In this document: positions 51,429 to 63,892 of the stretch, piece by piece | How the letters are laid out: every line of letters begins with the position of its first letter | Numbering within the stretch: position 1 is the stretch's first letter | Assembly: GCF_050948175.1 (NCBI RefSeq) | Contig: NC_135194.1 | Span: 15,616,033-15,680,032, forward strand | Direction: 5' to 3' | From: Xylocopa sonorina | Lineage: Eukaryota > Arthropoda > Insecta > Hymenoptera > Apidae | DNA length: 64,000 bases | Program-made: the position numbers and the translations under genes | Notes under the pieces: generated by a model | Seen by the model: the letters and a program-made list of their open reading frames with translations, nothing else | Told to the model about the DNA's origin: nothing | Databases searched by the model: none

Positions 51429-54400
51429 TCAATATGTATTTCCACTTAACGATTCCGGCATACCAGTTCCACCGGATGGCGACAAAGGTAGCTCTCCGCT
51501 CTCAAACTTACTACAGCGACTGCTGTACTCGTCCATCAGGGATGTTTTTACCTGAAACGCAGAGTGTAAACTATCGTCGAATACACTCTAAAGTAAATAT
51601 AGATCGGGCAATGAATTCGTACCTTTGCCTTTTCTGCTTCTAACCTTTGCCGAACTTCTTCGTGCTGTCGTTCGAGCTCTGCTCTCTTTTTTTCATAAAT
51701 TTGCGTTAATCGTGTGCACTCGTTCACACCCTTTTCAACCATCGACTTTGCGACCTCTCGTTTCATACGATCGAACTCTGCTTTATCTTTATGTACCTTT
51801 GCCAATTGTTTCACCTAAAATGAGACAAATATTTTTACCATATCTCATGCGTACCAAAAATGACAGGATAAAAACACATACCTCTCCATGCCTTGTGGCC
51901 TGAAGTTTCCTCATAACATCGGCAGTTTCCCGTTCCAGGAGTACTCTCAAGGTTTTCAATTGATTAGACTGAGAGGTTTTCATCACTTTCTCTACAGTCG
52001 CGAATAGATTTTCGTAATACTTTTCTTGAAGTTCGCGTTCTTGTTGGACATGAGCTTTACATACGGCTAACAGGCGTTCGCTCTGGCTCCTAGGTAATCC
52101 TTTTGGAGCTCCGCCGTTTCCTTCGCGATTTTCTATGTCTGCGCATTCGGACGACTCTGCCAAGGCTAATGTACTCAATCGTACTTCGCTTGAAAATCTA
52201 TGTAGGAATATAAATATATACACATGTGCACGGCCTTAACACAAGCGGACCTGTTCAAGTAAAAATCAATAACTTACATATTTCTACTCGATAACCGTTT
52301 CACTAATTTATGGCTGACGTAAAATTTCGATTTATGCTTTTCACCGTCAATGGACGCTTTCTGCGATTGTACCCTCAACTTTTCTTTCTCATGCTTCTTT
52401 CGTAAAGATTCAAGCTTCTTTTCGAGCTCCATCTTCTTCTCCCGAACAAGTTTATTTTCCATCAATTTCTCTAAAGATTCGGCTACTATCTCATCGCTCA
52501 CTATAATCATAAAAGATCGAATGATGCTATTCAAACACAGCATATGCAGTGGGTAATCGATACTTACTGCCGCTGACATTAACCGGACTTTTATTTGTAG
52601 AAGCATCGACAACTTGAACCGGGGGGGTTGGCGTTCCATCCTCGTTATCTTGTGTGTCAGACTTGTTTATACCGGCAATAGACGGTCTACCGTGAACATT
52701 TGCAGTTGCTGGGGCAAGTGTTGGCAATTCACCCACGGACTGTAGTCTCTTCGTCTTAACGGTCTCCTCCTAAGGCAAAACGTTTGAACAGACATGAATA
52801 TAAATTCGCCTATAATCGTTTGACCTCCTTTTACCGAGAAACTTACAGTTGGCTTAAAAGAACTTGTTCCTTCACCAACTTTCGGTTTATCCTACAAAAT
52901 GTTAGTACGCGTTTGTTAGTATGTTAGCGAGTTAGCGGTAAATAAAATCCTAACGTCTTAAACCTTACATCGACTTCTTCCGATGGATCTTCCAATGGAT
53001 CCGTGAGAACCGATAGCTGCAGCTCCCTTTTCTCCGCTTCGCTCTGATATTTAATTGGATTTGCTAAAGCTTCAGCAAGCTCGCTCAGCCCATCTGGGAC
53101 GTAATCCTTCACGATAACGTGTAAAAATAAACTCGCCAACGGTAACGGTTGACCACACTCTGTTCTAAGAGCAACGTGTCGATAACCTGGACATAATCCA
53201 ACGACTGGTAACACTCTATGGCCAATTAAACGACCCGATTCCTCGTACGCAGCAATTCTAATCGATGCTAATTCAGGCAGAACAACCTAGAACGTAGAAA
53301 TAAAATTTTGTTGCATGCCCTCCGCTCGGTTCCGCAAAAACATTAATTCTCACCTTCTTAAATACAAATGGTTCCTCGTCGTATACAGGATTGATCCCAT
53401 TATTTGGAACAATTTTCGTACGAAATTTCTTTCTCACGGTATCAGCTGGTAGTCCATACATATCTACTTCAACGTAAGTACCTACCCTCTTGTCCGTTAA
53501 AAATTGAGCCGATATTACGTGGATATGAACTGTCCCAGCTATAATACCATCTACAGTCGATTCCGCGAAAGGATCTAATCGCCGGTCCTTTCGCCTCATA
53601 AACTCCGGCTTTAACAGGTAACCGCATCGCTGGTTATATTCAAAAATACCCAGGTTCAATTGCATCGCAAGATCTAGTGAAAAAAGATTCATCAATGACT
53701 AAGTAAACCTACGATCAATAGTAGACGAATTAAAAATGTGGACGTACCGAGCGTTTGATAATTCAGCGCGACTAGTTGACAGCCCGCGTTCCAAAATACT
53801 TGCGGCATGAAATTACTAGAGTCGAAACGTGTGCCCGCCGGATAGACCCTCGATAATTGATGCTTATTGTAATTTACAAATTCTAATGGTCTTTCTTTTA
53901 AAAGTGTCGTAGCTTGTTTCTCGTCGAATGATGACATTTCGTACATACGATTCTTTTCTGTAAGAATTGGTCAATTTCTGTATCATGGTATAAACGATAA
54001 AGAAGAATAAATAGTTAATATCGTAATATGTGCGCGAACGTACTTTCAGCCGATTCGAAACTATTAAAATGAACAGGTTGCACGTAATTAACTAAAGCTG
54101 AAATTTCCGCGCCAGCTTCTGTTTCTTTGGCGCTGGATGCTACTTTGTCAGGTGCAGGCACTTTATCATCCATCCTTAATTTAATATCTTCTACGTTTGA
54201 TTCATCTTCCTCCGTACTTGATTCTTCTTCCTCGTCTAAAAAAAAACACAAATAAATTATCCACTATGCTTTATACATATTTATTAGCAAAGCTACATTC
54301 TTTCTTTGAATGCTGACCATCATCGTCTTGAGCACTGTCCTTGCTGCCTTGCCTTTGCTGTAGCATCGGGGCATGCGGAATATCTCCGTTTCTAATCTGT

Positions 54401-57042
54401 TGATCATTATTATCGGCTGTATCAGTCTGAGGAACAATATCTAGCGATGCACCATTTTCTCCATCCACGGCCTGATTCATCGCTCCGATATCTTCGTTCT
54501 CTTGAACTCCCTCCTCAGACTCGATCGTTGGTGCATGTTGCTTTTTTTTATGCTTCTTATGATGGTGATGATGTTTCTTTTTGTTTTTAATTATTATCTT
54601 ACGCTTTAATAAAGAAGGAGGTGGTAATTCTTGACCTGGTTCCAACTGAGCGATAAACGAAGATTAAGTTAGACACTTTATATTGTGATTTTCGTAAGAA
54701 GTTTGTTAGGCCATATTAAAATACCTTATGAGATTCAAGAGGGGCATCAAGAAGCATCTCCCCAAACAATTCTCTACAATACTGAGCGATCTTAGCTTGC
54801 TGTCTTGGATTGCAATGATTTTCAAAGCTAAGAATAACAGGATACTCTGATGTTTTGAATGCACTTTCAGCAATTGCTTCAATTACATCCCGTGCATAGA
54901 TTTCAGGTACAAATGTATATCTAAGGAAATATTTTTAAAGAGAACCATGGTACATAACTACAAATACAACAAATTATTCTTTTTGTAAAGTAAAAATACC
55001 CATGGACAATGACAGGTTCATCAAATTTTCCGTTCCAAAAGTCCAATTCTACACATCGACAACCGGCAAGCAGACACTGACGATATATTTCGACGGAACT
55101 TTTTCCAGTAAGTTGATGTCCTGCGGAAATATTTTCCAAAGTTGTATGAAATGATATCTCAGCGATTTTCCCTAATCAATTATAAGTGAAAATCATAAAA
55201 TCGATATACCTGTTAAGTATGTGTTGTGACTAGAATTTATAAAGTAATGCGCAAGCGGTTGATCCATATCATCTGATAATTCTAGTTTCGATAACGCAAC
55301 TATTGGATTATCTTCGCTCATCAAGTATCTCAGAAATCCATCGAAACTCAATTGACCGCGATTGGCATTACATTTATTTGGTTCATATTGACTTATAATG
55401 TCTTTTGCTCTTGCCTCATTCGCATAAGGATACAATATCTCGTTTAAACGAGGATCCCTCTGAGTTTTGTTCAGAAAATCAACAAATTGGACGACAGACA
55501 TTAGTCTGCGTTTATTATTGCCTACTATGCTTTCGAAAACTTTCTCAACGTCCGATCGTTGAGTAAGAGACTTATAAAAGTTGAAGAAATCTTCGAATTG
55601 AAATTTTTGTAACGGTATTACCTCGTTCTAAAGCACGGAAAAAGAAAAACGATTTTGAATGCCAGATATATGGTGATATACACGTGCATTAAACATAAAG
55701 GATATAATACTCACTTTGTCGGATGGAAAACCAGATATATCGAGTGCTTTTTCGACTCGTTTACGATCCTCCTTATTTTGCGTAAACATTCTTATTATGC
55801 TGAAACGACAACATATAAAATATACACGTTCATACATATATATGCATATTTAGTTTAATACACACATATATACAAATTATGCTCACTTCTTTACAGGAAT
55901 TTTTCCTGACTTGTCAGCTGTAAGTGTAAGCTTGGTATGGGCTTTTTGCAAGAACATAGTGGTGCTGATATTCAGTAGCGACAAATTATATGCAAGCTGA
56001 AATATTTGCTCTGTCCAATGTTGTGCGACTTCTGCACGCATTGTACAAAAGTTAATAAAATTCATATTGACAAAATCAGATCCATAACAGATCGTTACTG
56101 TTTTCTCCTCTAACGAATCTTGAGAGCCCATTGTCACACGACCTTTCAATTTAGGATCCTGAAAACCATTTCCTCATTTAAACACACATCTTATAATGAA
56201 TAGCTCTGAGGTTCGATTGAAATGATCTCAATTAGATTTATTCGCGCAAAACTAAGCTGTACATATTGTAATAACAATAGCTGGTATAACAATAAGCTAA
56301 CCAGAGACAGTATGAAACTACAAACAATACCACTTTATAAACTGTTTATTGATTTATAGGAAAATGGACTGGATAAGAACTGCTCTCCTTCCTATACAAC
56401 TAAGAATATTTCCATTGTATACAAAGATAGGTGTGACTGAAAAAATGAACTACATTGAGGACATAAAGTAGGTAATATTCTATTTATAGATTTGTCAATA
56501 ATTATCATGCGGTGGGAGCTGTGCGTCATTAGCATCCACGCGAGAGCATGATATAATTATAGAAAGGCAAGACAGCTTCATTTCTAAATATTTATATTTC
56601 GTTGCACATTGATTTATAGAATCGATCGCAAAACCAACTTGTGTAAACATAAGAAAAGAGGGAAATTTAATACCTTTGGTACTTTAGCATATTTCCCAGT
56701 TCTAGTATCTCTTATTAGAGCAATATCCAACATTTCCATCTCATTATGTTGATCGACCCAAACCAGATAAAATCCAAACTTGTCTACCCTCAATGTAACA
56801 GGAGTCGCTATACCAGAGTCCTAGGTAGAATTACAAATAAAAACAATATCACAATCTATATAGAATAATACATATTACACGTCTACAGACTAACTGTACC
56901 ATCTAAAATCCTCTACCGTTCAAATCTGACGTATAACTCATACCTCATCCCATTTGATGAATTTTTCGCCGTCTTGTAACTGCTGAGACACCTCGATGGC
57001 TCTAAATTGCAAGACACTGCCCGCCGCCTTGCTACCTGCCAT
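51429..57042 (-). CDS. Plc21C: Phospholipase C beta (1-phosphatidylinositol 4,5-bisphosphate phosphodiesterase, Plc21C/PLCB1 type), 18 coding exons
   Basis: Coding exons in transcription order are 57042-56944, 56820-56674, 56158-55887, 55799-55715, 55627-55210, 55120-55000, 54920-54725, 54645-54318, 54235-54044, 53957-53748, 53673-53354, 53286-52969, 52891-52847, 52769-52568, 52500-52278, 52197-51882, 51814-51623 and 51551-51429. They total 3807 nt, or 1268 residues. The protein has a PH-like N terminus beginning MAGSKAAGSVLQF, EF hands, X box, an acidic linker with a His/Lys run, Y box (from about MSSFDEKQ), C2 and a long charged coiled-coil C terminus. Catalytic and Ca-binding residues are in register: His335 and Asn336 in SSHNTYL, Glu365, Asp367, His380 and Glu414. 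The enzyme cleaves PIP2 to IP3 and diacylglycerol downstream of Gq at the plasma membrane. The N terminus matches the PLCB1/Plc21C type, not norpA. The donor after exon 8 (G|GTCAGC) is weak, and a site 21 nt downstream is an in-frame alternative. Confidence 0.95.
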
Positions 57043-57297
57043 CCTGTCTAAAGGACACAGCGAGTAGTCTGGCGTGGAGAAAATATTACTTCCTAGCACG
57101 AATGCACTAGTAAAGGAGCAAGCGGTGCAGGCTGATTACGCCAATGGCAACAATAAGAAGCACAGAGACGTTTATAACCACAATGACAATGACGATGATT
57201 ACAACGGCTGTAACGAAAACGACGTCGATGACAGCGGTAATGGGGAACGGAACGATAGCGACGGTGACGGCGTCGACGACAGCGGCGATGGCACCAA

Positions 57298-57299
57298 CG

Positions 57300-57330
<31 letters not shown>

Positions 57331-57335
57331 GAACG

Positions 57336-57364
<29 letters not shown>
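57298..57364. repeat. GAC trinucleotide repeat upstream of PLC beta
   Basis: Imperfect GAC/GGC repeat starting about 255 bp upstream of the PLC beta start codon, read as GTC on the transcribed strand. It makes a 118-codon Asp/Asn/Gly plus-strand frame (57074-57430) that I do not call as a gene. An oppositely oriented GAC/GTC palindrome lies at 57493-57512. Confidence 0.85.
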
Positions 57365-57370
<6 letters not shown>

Positions 57371-57878
57371 AACAGTGACGTCGTCGTAAGCCTCATCGAG
57401 AATCTTTCAAGCATTAGACGCACCTCGTGAACCACCTTACCTTGACAGGTGCTGTTGTTTGATCATCCGTGGCGAAAGATGCGACCGTATCTCGACGACG
57501 ACGTCGTCGTCGTCTCCGTTGTCGCAATATTCTGACAGGTACCGTCTTACGGATATCAACAACAGGTACGTGACGTTCTCAATGAACATCGACGATCAGT
57601 CCCGGTTAATGTTGAACGTTTACGAACGAACGAGGGAGGAAAATGAAAAAAAACAAATCACGGGACCGCGCCGAGCCACTGTCAAAATATCCCAATGAAA
57701 GTGAAACGGAGAACAGTTTGGTACGTATACGTCCCGCGTTAAAGAGGAACTTGCTGTTAATATATGCACCGCGAAAGTTTTCGTACTTTCGATGCACTAT
57801 CGCGCACTCACTTGGTCCAGAAAAGCATCCTTCCGCGCGCCGTACCGAAGACAATCCGAGCAAATCCGAGCACCGCCA

Positions 57879-57908
57879 CCCGTCACCCGTCATCCGTCAC
57901 CCGTTACC
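57879..57908. repeat. Short (CCGTCAC)n minisatellite
   Basis: Four tandem 7-mers, one with a substitution, in the upstream flank of PLC beta. Confidence 0.7.
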
Positions 57909-58618
57909 CTTGTCGCCAGGAGGCGCTCGGACTCTTTCACAGGCCAGCAGATCGTGTAGACGGGAACGCACTACACGTGCGCCTATCGCGGTCAAATTGA
58001 TTTTAACGCGAACTATGATATTCAGTAAGTCCACTAGTTACGGTTCTTTCCAACGTTATTTTAATCTTATTATTTTCATTTCTTTTTAATCGATTACGTG
58101 TATTTAAAACCCGATCCTTTCTCCTTTCGAACGTCGCACGTAGTTAAGCGTAACGTAAATGACCTGTTACAACTTTATCTCTGAAACCTATGGACAAACG
58201 AGCTACCGAATATTTTACTACCTTTTAATGATGTCACATTAATTATTACTTATAAAAGTAAATTTTCGATTGTCGTACATGTGCTAATGTTTTTTTAATT
58301 ACAACTCCTATTTCGCTTATATGTTGATAAAGTGTAATGGAAAATTGAAGTTCTGTATCATGTTTGTAGTTTGTCATACGTAAATATAATTATTGTTGAA
58401 TCAATGCAGAGAAATGTATAATATTACGGAAGTCTTATATTCAAGGAATATTAATGCTTAAAGATATGATACAAGTTTGAAACAATTATAACAGAAAAAC
58501 GTAGCATTTTTACATAACAAAAAGGTTATTTGGTATTTATAATATAACAATAAATAAATGATTAAATGTGACTGAAGTAAAAGACAAGTATAAAAGTTTT
58601 AATATTATCACTCAGCCG

Positions 58619-59531
58619 TTAGACTGTTTGCATTATTGCATCTTCATTTCTGTTGATTGGATCACCTTTCAGTAATGCAATGATCATGCTGCAAAATGAA
58701 AATTAAGAATTGTGATAAGTATTAGTCCAACATTAGTAGTAATTAATATTACTAACGATAGATATACGTACCAATAAAGGTAGATAAAAAAGAAAATAAG
58801 GTAATATCCAAGATAGATCATACAGTCTCTCGTATGCCTTTTTAATTGCCCACGATTATGAATCTCTGTAGGATCATAAACTCCCATGTTACCGCTGGGT
58901 ACTCCAAAGTATTCGTAAAGTAACCACAGTGTCATGGGTAAATTTACTAAGCACAATATTAATTGTCCGTGTGTTAATAGTAAAAACTCTAAGAACGAAT
59001 GCGCTACAAGCTTTGGTACTACCCACTGTAAAATATTGCTACTTATAAGATTTGCTTCAGTACTTTATATAACGTTTGTAAGAAAAATATAATGTAATTA
59101 CCGTGTTTAATTTTGAACAACACTGTTGCGCATTCAAATAATCACATTCCAGATCTGATAGAGTTATGACCTATACACATCTCAGATAAGGAAAGTAATG
59201 GCATGTTTTTTATTAGTATAACATACAGAAAGATACTTTAAAAAAATGTTTAAAATTAAATATGGCGCCAGTACAATTACTCTGTAATAAATAGCATAGA
59301 AACAACGTACGTTGCAAAAGTCCCTAGATAGGTTTTCCGTTAAAATAACGTGTAGGTAGAATTTAACAATCGAAGAATAATAAAGTTACATAGATAACGA
59401 TGGTTAAGCGTAATAAAATTCTGTAGATTTTGAAATTGTAAAGAGGATACAAAATACACCAAAAGGAAAAGTACTGAACCGGTATCGATTAAAGCTAATA
59501 CGAACAACAGTGGCTCGGATATAAGACCCAT
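58619..59531 (-). CDS. cnir: Cornichon family ER cargo receptor (CNIH4/cornichon-related), four exons
   Basis: Exons in transcription order are 59531-59451, 59170-59102, 59025-58772 and 58688-58619, 474 nt, giving 157 residues with clean GT-AG joins. The protein starts MGLISEPLLFVLALIDTG and is largely hydrophobic, with an N-terminal membrane segment and further membrane segments toward the C terminus. Diagnostic motifs are ITLSDLECDYLNA and VPSGNMGVYDPTEIHNRGQL. These match the CNIH4 subgroup rather than cornichon proper, which has a different loop before YDPT. Family members load membrane proteins, such as growth factors and GPCRs, into COPII vesicles at the ER. The gene is divergent from IFT57, with 829 bp between start codons. 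The short C-terminal tail after the last membrane segment is the least conserved part. Confidence 0.93.
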
Positions 59532-59787
59532 TCTAATGATCTATTAGTACAAATAGATATTAGATAGCATCAGGGTCAAATTCGACAGTTCATGTGTGCC
59601 TTCCTTTAATACAGACTCACTTGGGATACTGTTCACGTAGAAATTTCAATAAACCTAAGAGAAAACTGAATATGACCGATTGTCAAAATCAACAAAATGA
59701 ACAACTCTCGGTACTACCAACTATTTAGATTGCTTTTCAAGCTACAAAATAGCGAAATAGTAGCCATTTTAAGCTAATATCCCTAGT

Positions 59788-59795
59788 TATCGATA
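59788..59795. promoter_or_regulatory. DRE (DREF-binding) motif in the cornichon/IFT57 divergent promoter, overlapping an X-box-like site
   Basis: TATCGATA is a perfect match to the DRE core-promoter motif of insect housekeeping genes and sits between the divergent cornichon and IFT57 genes. It is embedded in GTTATCGATAGCAAT (59786-59800), which matches an RFX X-box (RYYNYY, 3-nt spacer, RRNRAC) except at the last base. RFX sites drive ciliary genes such as IFT subunits. A TAGCCATTTT site lies about 20 bp upstream of the X-box-like sequence. Presence is direct; function is inferred. Confidence 0.55.
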
Positions 59796-60360
59796 GCAAT
59801 GTAAGAATTCTTCTTATTAAATGCCTAAGGACGTTAGTTAAATCTTATATTTTATAAGACTTGGTATTATACAAGTTTAAGGATACCAAACATTGGGAAG
59901 AATAATAAGTTTCAGTGTGCTTATTATAATTTACTTATATAAGTTTAGAAATTATTGACTCTAATTAGTCAAACCGATAAAGACAATGTCTTTGGTTGTA
60001 AATCGAAAATCTCTAGCGGTATTGTAATTTTTGTCTAATAATGCATGAATTCTCAAACTGTGTAGTACAAAAATATATTGGGAGTTAAGTCTTGTCAGGT
60101 CCACTCTGACCTTGCCGTTACTTATGTGATAAAAATTACATGCAAAAATGCGCCTGATATACTTATACAATATATTCAATTGTATACTTTACATGTATAT
60201 GTAAATATATATGCTATTTATCAATTATTTATATAACCTTTCCCAAACAGAAAACAGGACAAGAGGTAAACATGACTGCTCTTGTAAATAGAAAGTATGA
60301 AGTTTGCACCTCCATGAACTGTTACTTGCTCTAACTTATACAACCGTGTGATATAAAATT

Positions 60361-61980
60361 ATGATTACAGAAATGTTTCGAGACGCCCCAAAGATCATTA
60401 TAGAAGACGGATCTTCTCCATCCGCTTCTTATGTTATGTACATTAGAATGGAAGATTTATTAGAAAAACTGAAATTATTATATTATGATACTCAATTTCT
60501 ACCTGAATTTAAACTAAAAGCTATAAATAGGTAGTAGTATCATAATTGTGTATAAATACTCTAGCTTTTACATTACACGAATTAATACAAAGGCATATAT
60601 TAATTTGAAATATAGGAATTATTTCGTAACACAGACAAATCCAGGAGAACAATTTTATACGTTTACATCTTTGGCAGCATGGTTAATCAGAAAATCAGGC
60701 AAAACTTTCGAGACTCCGCAAGAATCAGACGACCCTAATGCTACGATAGCTTTAATATTGGATCATTTGAGAGATTCCAATGTACCAATAGAATTTCCAC
60801 CCAATAAGCTTAAACAAGGAAGTGGTGAATACGCCATTTACGTTTTGGACAATTTAGCAGATGATGCATTGAAAGCACAGAAATTTCAATGGAAGAAGTA
60901 AACTTTTAGGATATGTTTTGCAAAGGCATTGCAGGTCTAATCTAGTATTATGTAAATAAATATTTTTAGAGTAGAAGTACCACCCGATGAACCAAGTAAT
61001 GAACCAGATATCGAGGATGATGATGCAGAATTAATATTGGAGAAAGTAGAAGAAGAAATGATGGCCGAATACGATGAAGAGGATGAAGATATTTTACATG
61101 TTGATGATATAACAAAATTATATGGGCAAAATTTTGTAAGCATAATTATAACTGGTTTATAGAAATGTAAGAACAATACAGTTCAACTTTCTGTAATTTT
61201 GTTTAGAATGAGACTCAAAAACCTGATGATATTCTAGAATCTAAAACAAACAGGGAAGAATGGCAATTGGAACTAGAAAGAGTTTTGCCACAGTTGAAAG
61301 TAACTGTCAAGACAGGTATATAGAATTTAAAAAAGAAAATAAATGGTTTAAATAGTAAAATATAATAAAACGCGGAAAATTATTTTAGATTTGAGAGATT
61401 GGAGATCACATGTAGAGCAAATGAAACAACTGAGTACAAATATAGCAACAAATTTGACTGGAACTAAAAATCAATTGGATAAGCTGCATATTGATATATC
61501 TAATACTTTAGACAAAGTAAAAACAAGAGAATCCTATTTAAACAGACAACTTGAGCCTACTTTGAAGGAATATCAGCTGCTACAGGATGAATTATCGAAA
61601 ATCAAGGAACAATATCGAGACGTTAGCGGAGGCGTAACAGAAAGGACAAGAATATTCAATAAATTATCCGAAGAATTGGAGCATGTAAAGAAAGAAATGG
61701 ACGAACGAGGATCAAGTATGACGGATGGAAGTACGTGTCTAATAAATAATTTCACCGTGTTATATAATCATCGGTACGATATTCAACCATCTATAATTGA
61801 TATTTTTTTGTAGCCCCTCTTATAAACATAAAAAAGGCCATTACTAAAATGAAAAATGAAATTTCTGAAATGAATGTTCGAATCGGTGTATTAGAATATA
61901 GTTTGATGTGTGCAAGAATACGAGATCGCACTCAGTTTCAAGAAGATATGAACAACACAAGTAACATCGCGATAACTTAA
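60361..61980 (+). CDS. IFT57: Intraflagellar transport protein 57 (IFT-B subunit), six coding exons
   Basis: Exons are 60361-60530, 60616-60897, 60970-61135, 61207-61315, 61389-61730 and 61814-61980, 1236 nt, giving 411 residues, close to the usual length of about 430. The N-terminal calponin-homology-like half holds NYFVTQTNPGEQF and DDPNATIALILDHL. An acidic stretch (DDDAELILEKVEEE) follows, then WQLELERVLPQLKVTVKT, GGVTERTRIFNKLSEELE and GSSMTDGTPLINIKKAITK in a coiled-coil C-terminal half. These are hallmarks of IFT57/Hippi/CHE-13. The protein acts in the IFT-B2 subcomplex that carries cargo along cilia; in insects that means chemo- and mechanosensory neurons and sperm. ATG 60361 is followed in frame by ATG 60373; either could be used, and an upstream coding exon cannot be ruled out. 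An AATAAA lies at 62317-62322. Confidence 0.94.
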
Positions 61981-62316
61981 TTCGCTAGATATTACGATAA
62001 TTGATATCCTTGCACATGTAGCAAATTAATGAACTTCTAATATCATCGCTATTGAAATCTATTTTTCACAAAGTCTATCAATACATAGATAGTTTGGATG
62101 ATCTCAATCACAATCGTCACTCAGAAAAAAAGGGTCCAAAGAAGCGCACTGTTCGCATCATATTTGTAAAATTCGTATACACCGAATGCTTAATCTTTAA
62201 GAACTGGTTACTCCACGATATGAGGGATCTATATCAAATATTGGTTTAGAACTCGAGAACAATTGAAAGTTCACTCCACCCACGTACCATACGACATACT
62301 CTCCAACGTTTCTCGC

Positions 62317-62322
62317 AATAAA
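62317..62322 (+). terminator. IFT57 polyadenylation signal
   Basis: AATAAA lies 337 nt after the IFT57 stop codon in AT-rich sequence. Another, AAATAAATT, occurs near 62433. Assignment to IFT57 is by position. Confidence 0.5.
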
Positions 62323-63452
62323 ATTGTACCAAATGAAAGCGTATGATTGTTTTATATACTTTCGCAATACTTTTTACCATCGCTTGTGTAACGTGTTTCA
62401 ATTTACTTATATAAACTATTATAAAAAACTAAAATAAATTATTTGCGAAGACAAATTGAAATTATGAACGGTGTGATTAACAAGTGAGCTAATCGATAGT
62501 GATGAGTTGATTTGAAGAAGAGGGAGCGTGTCAACGTTAGGTTCTTTCGCTACCGAATAATCCCTACCCTTTCGACAATTTCTCGATCGGCCTTGTTTTA
62601 GCAAGCCAGAAACTGTTCAGTTGGACATTTGCACAGGCCGTTTGTCACGTACTCTTCCGTGCTCGTGTTGCCCGCCAATGCGACACTTTGTGCATTTCGT
62701 CCTAATAATGTAATAAGATAGAATCTGTGAGTGTTAACGCGTTAGAACCAAATAAAAAACCAAACAATATCCTTGAGAGAATTGCCTACAATCGACGTTC
62801 AGGTTTGTATTCAAACAAATAATTTAGATTATTTTTTTAAACGCGCGAAATTTAATTTGCCGGCATTTAAAATGTAATTATCGAACATGTGTTCGGAATT
62901 TTTGTACGCTACTACTTTGTAAGTAATTTTATAATGCTTCTTTATAACTGAAAGATTGGATAAAATCAAAATAAAATCTCACGTACGCATAATCTTGACA
63001 ATAAATAGTAACGATATGACAGGACGCGTAAATGTAAATAAAAAAAGAAGCAAAGAGTCATTGACTTTCTTATTATCGACGAGATGCGTTTCCTTTCCAG
63101 TTTGTAAGATGCTTGTTTAATACACTCGTCGATTTTCTTCCAACTTTCACCAATGCTTCTGCGCATATTTGGAATAAAATACCTTTCGCTTCAATATTAT
63201 TCCGGAGAGGCATTACGAATTAATTTACGCTAGAAAACCGCTTCCCATTAATAAAAATAGTCGATCCTTAACACTCATTAACAAAGTACACAAAGCCAAT
63301 TGTTGTAAAGTTTATTTTTCGAATAACCAGTATTACACGAACGTATAAACTTTATCAGAATATTACATAGATAATTGCAAACGTATGACACATTCATGTT
63401 TAACTAATCAGCAGTTCTTCGTGTCCGATTAATCACTAATAACTCACTAAAT

Positions 63453-63481
63453 GTATATATATATATATATATATACATATA
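63453..63481. repeat. (AT)n microsatellite
   Basis: About 11 AT units then ACATATAC, in AT-rich intergenic sequence. Confidence 0.9.
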
Positions 63482-63823
63482 CATAAAAGCGATGAAATCA
63501 TCAATTTCTTATTTTTTTCTTAATTCCATTTTAATTATACAACAATATTTAATCAAGAGGCTATCAGACTTTTACCAAAATTGTCATCTTGATCTTCTGA
63601 TTAAATCGCCTTGAATATTAAGCGATCTTGAACTTCGTTCTGCACATGTTAATTTAATTATCTATCTTACAGCGTACTGTCCATAAACGTTTCTTCCGTT
63701 CCTGCGACTCTAAATTTATTCAGTACGTCCATTAAACATTTTTTTACGCTATGATTCATCTTTCGTCGAAGTAATCGGAAGAAAAAGTTGCAATATCAGG
63801 AAACGGTCAGAGTCAACAGCTAA

Positions 63824-63892
63824 TTATTTCTCTTCACTATTTTCTTTCTTGGGCGTAGAAACGCTGGTGTCAGATTTTTCTTCATCTATCGC
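63824..63892 (-). CDS. Probable last coding exon of an unidentified gene (partial)
   Basis: On the minus strand a good acceptor (TTTAACAG) at the 63893 side is followed by an open 22-residue tail, AIDEEKSDTSVSTPKKENSE then EK, and a TAA stop. The acidic/lysine composition is typical of a flexible C terminus. AT-rich sequence beyond the stop fits a 3' UTR. The rest of the gene lies beyond the right edge. Reading phase 0 at the junction is assumed. The family cannot be told from this tail, and a chance open stretch is possible. Confidence 0.4.
   Translation of the reverse strand, partial: AIDEEKSDTSVSTPKKENSEEK

Larger units (their letters stand above)
57043..58618. other. 5' flank of PLC beta and 3' flank of the cornichon gene
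   Basis: GC-rich from about 57,050 to 58,000, with GAC repeats, a palindrome and a 7-mer minisatellite, then AT-rich to 58,618. The first half probably holds the PLC beta promoter and 5' UTR, the second the cornichon 3' UTR. No protein-coding frame here looks real. Confidence 0.55.
61981..63823. other. Gene-free AT-rich region right of IFT57
   Basis: Contains the probable IFT57 3' UTR to about 62,330, then AT-rich sequence with no recognisable coding exon. Short frames at 62419-62604 and 62966-63166 (minus) have no family resemblance I can name. The right part may be the 3' UTR of the partial gene at 63824. Confidence 0.5.

Noticed and set aside
57074..57430. Asp/Asn/Gly-rich 118-codon frame (plus strand)
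   Set aside because: It is a translation of the GAC/AAC repeat upstream of PLC beta; low complexity only.
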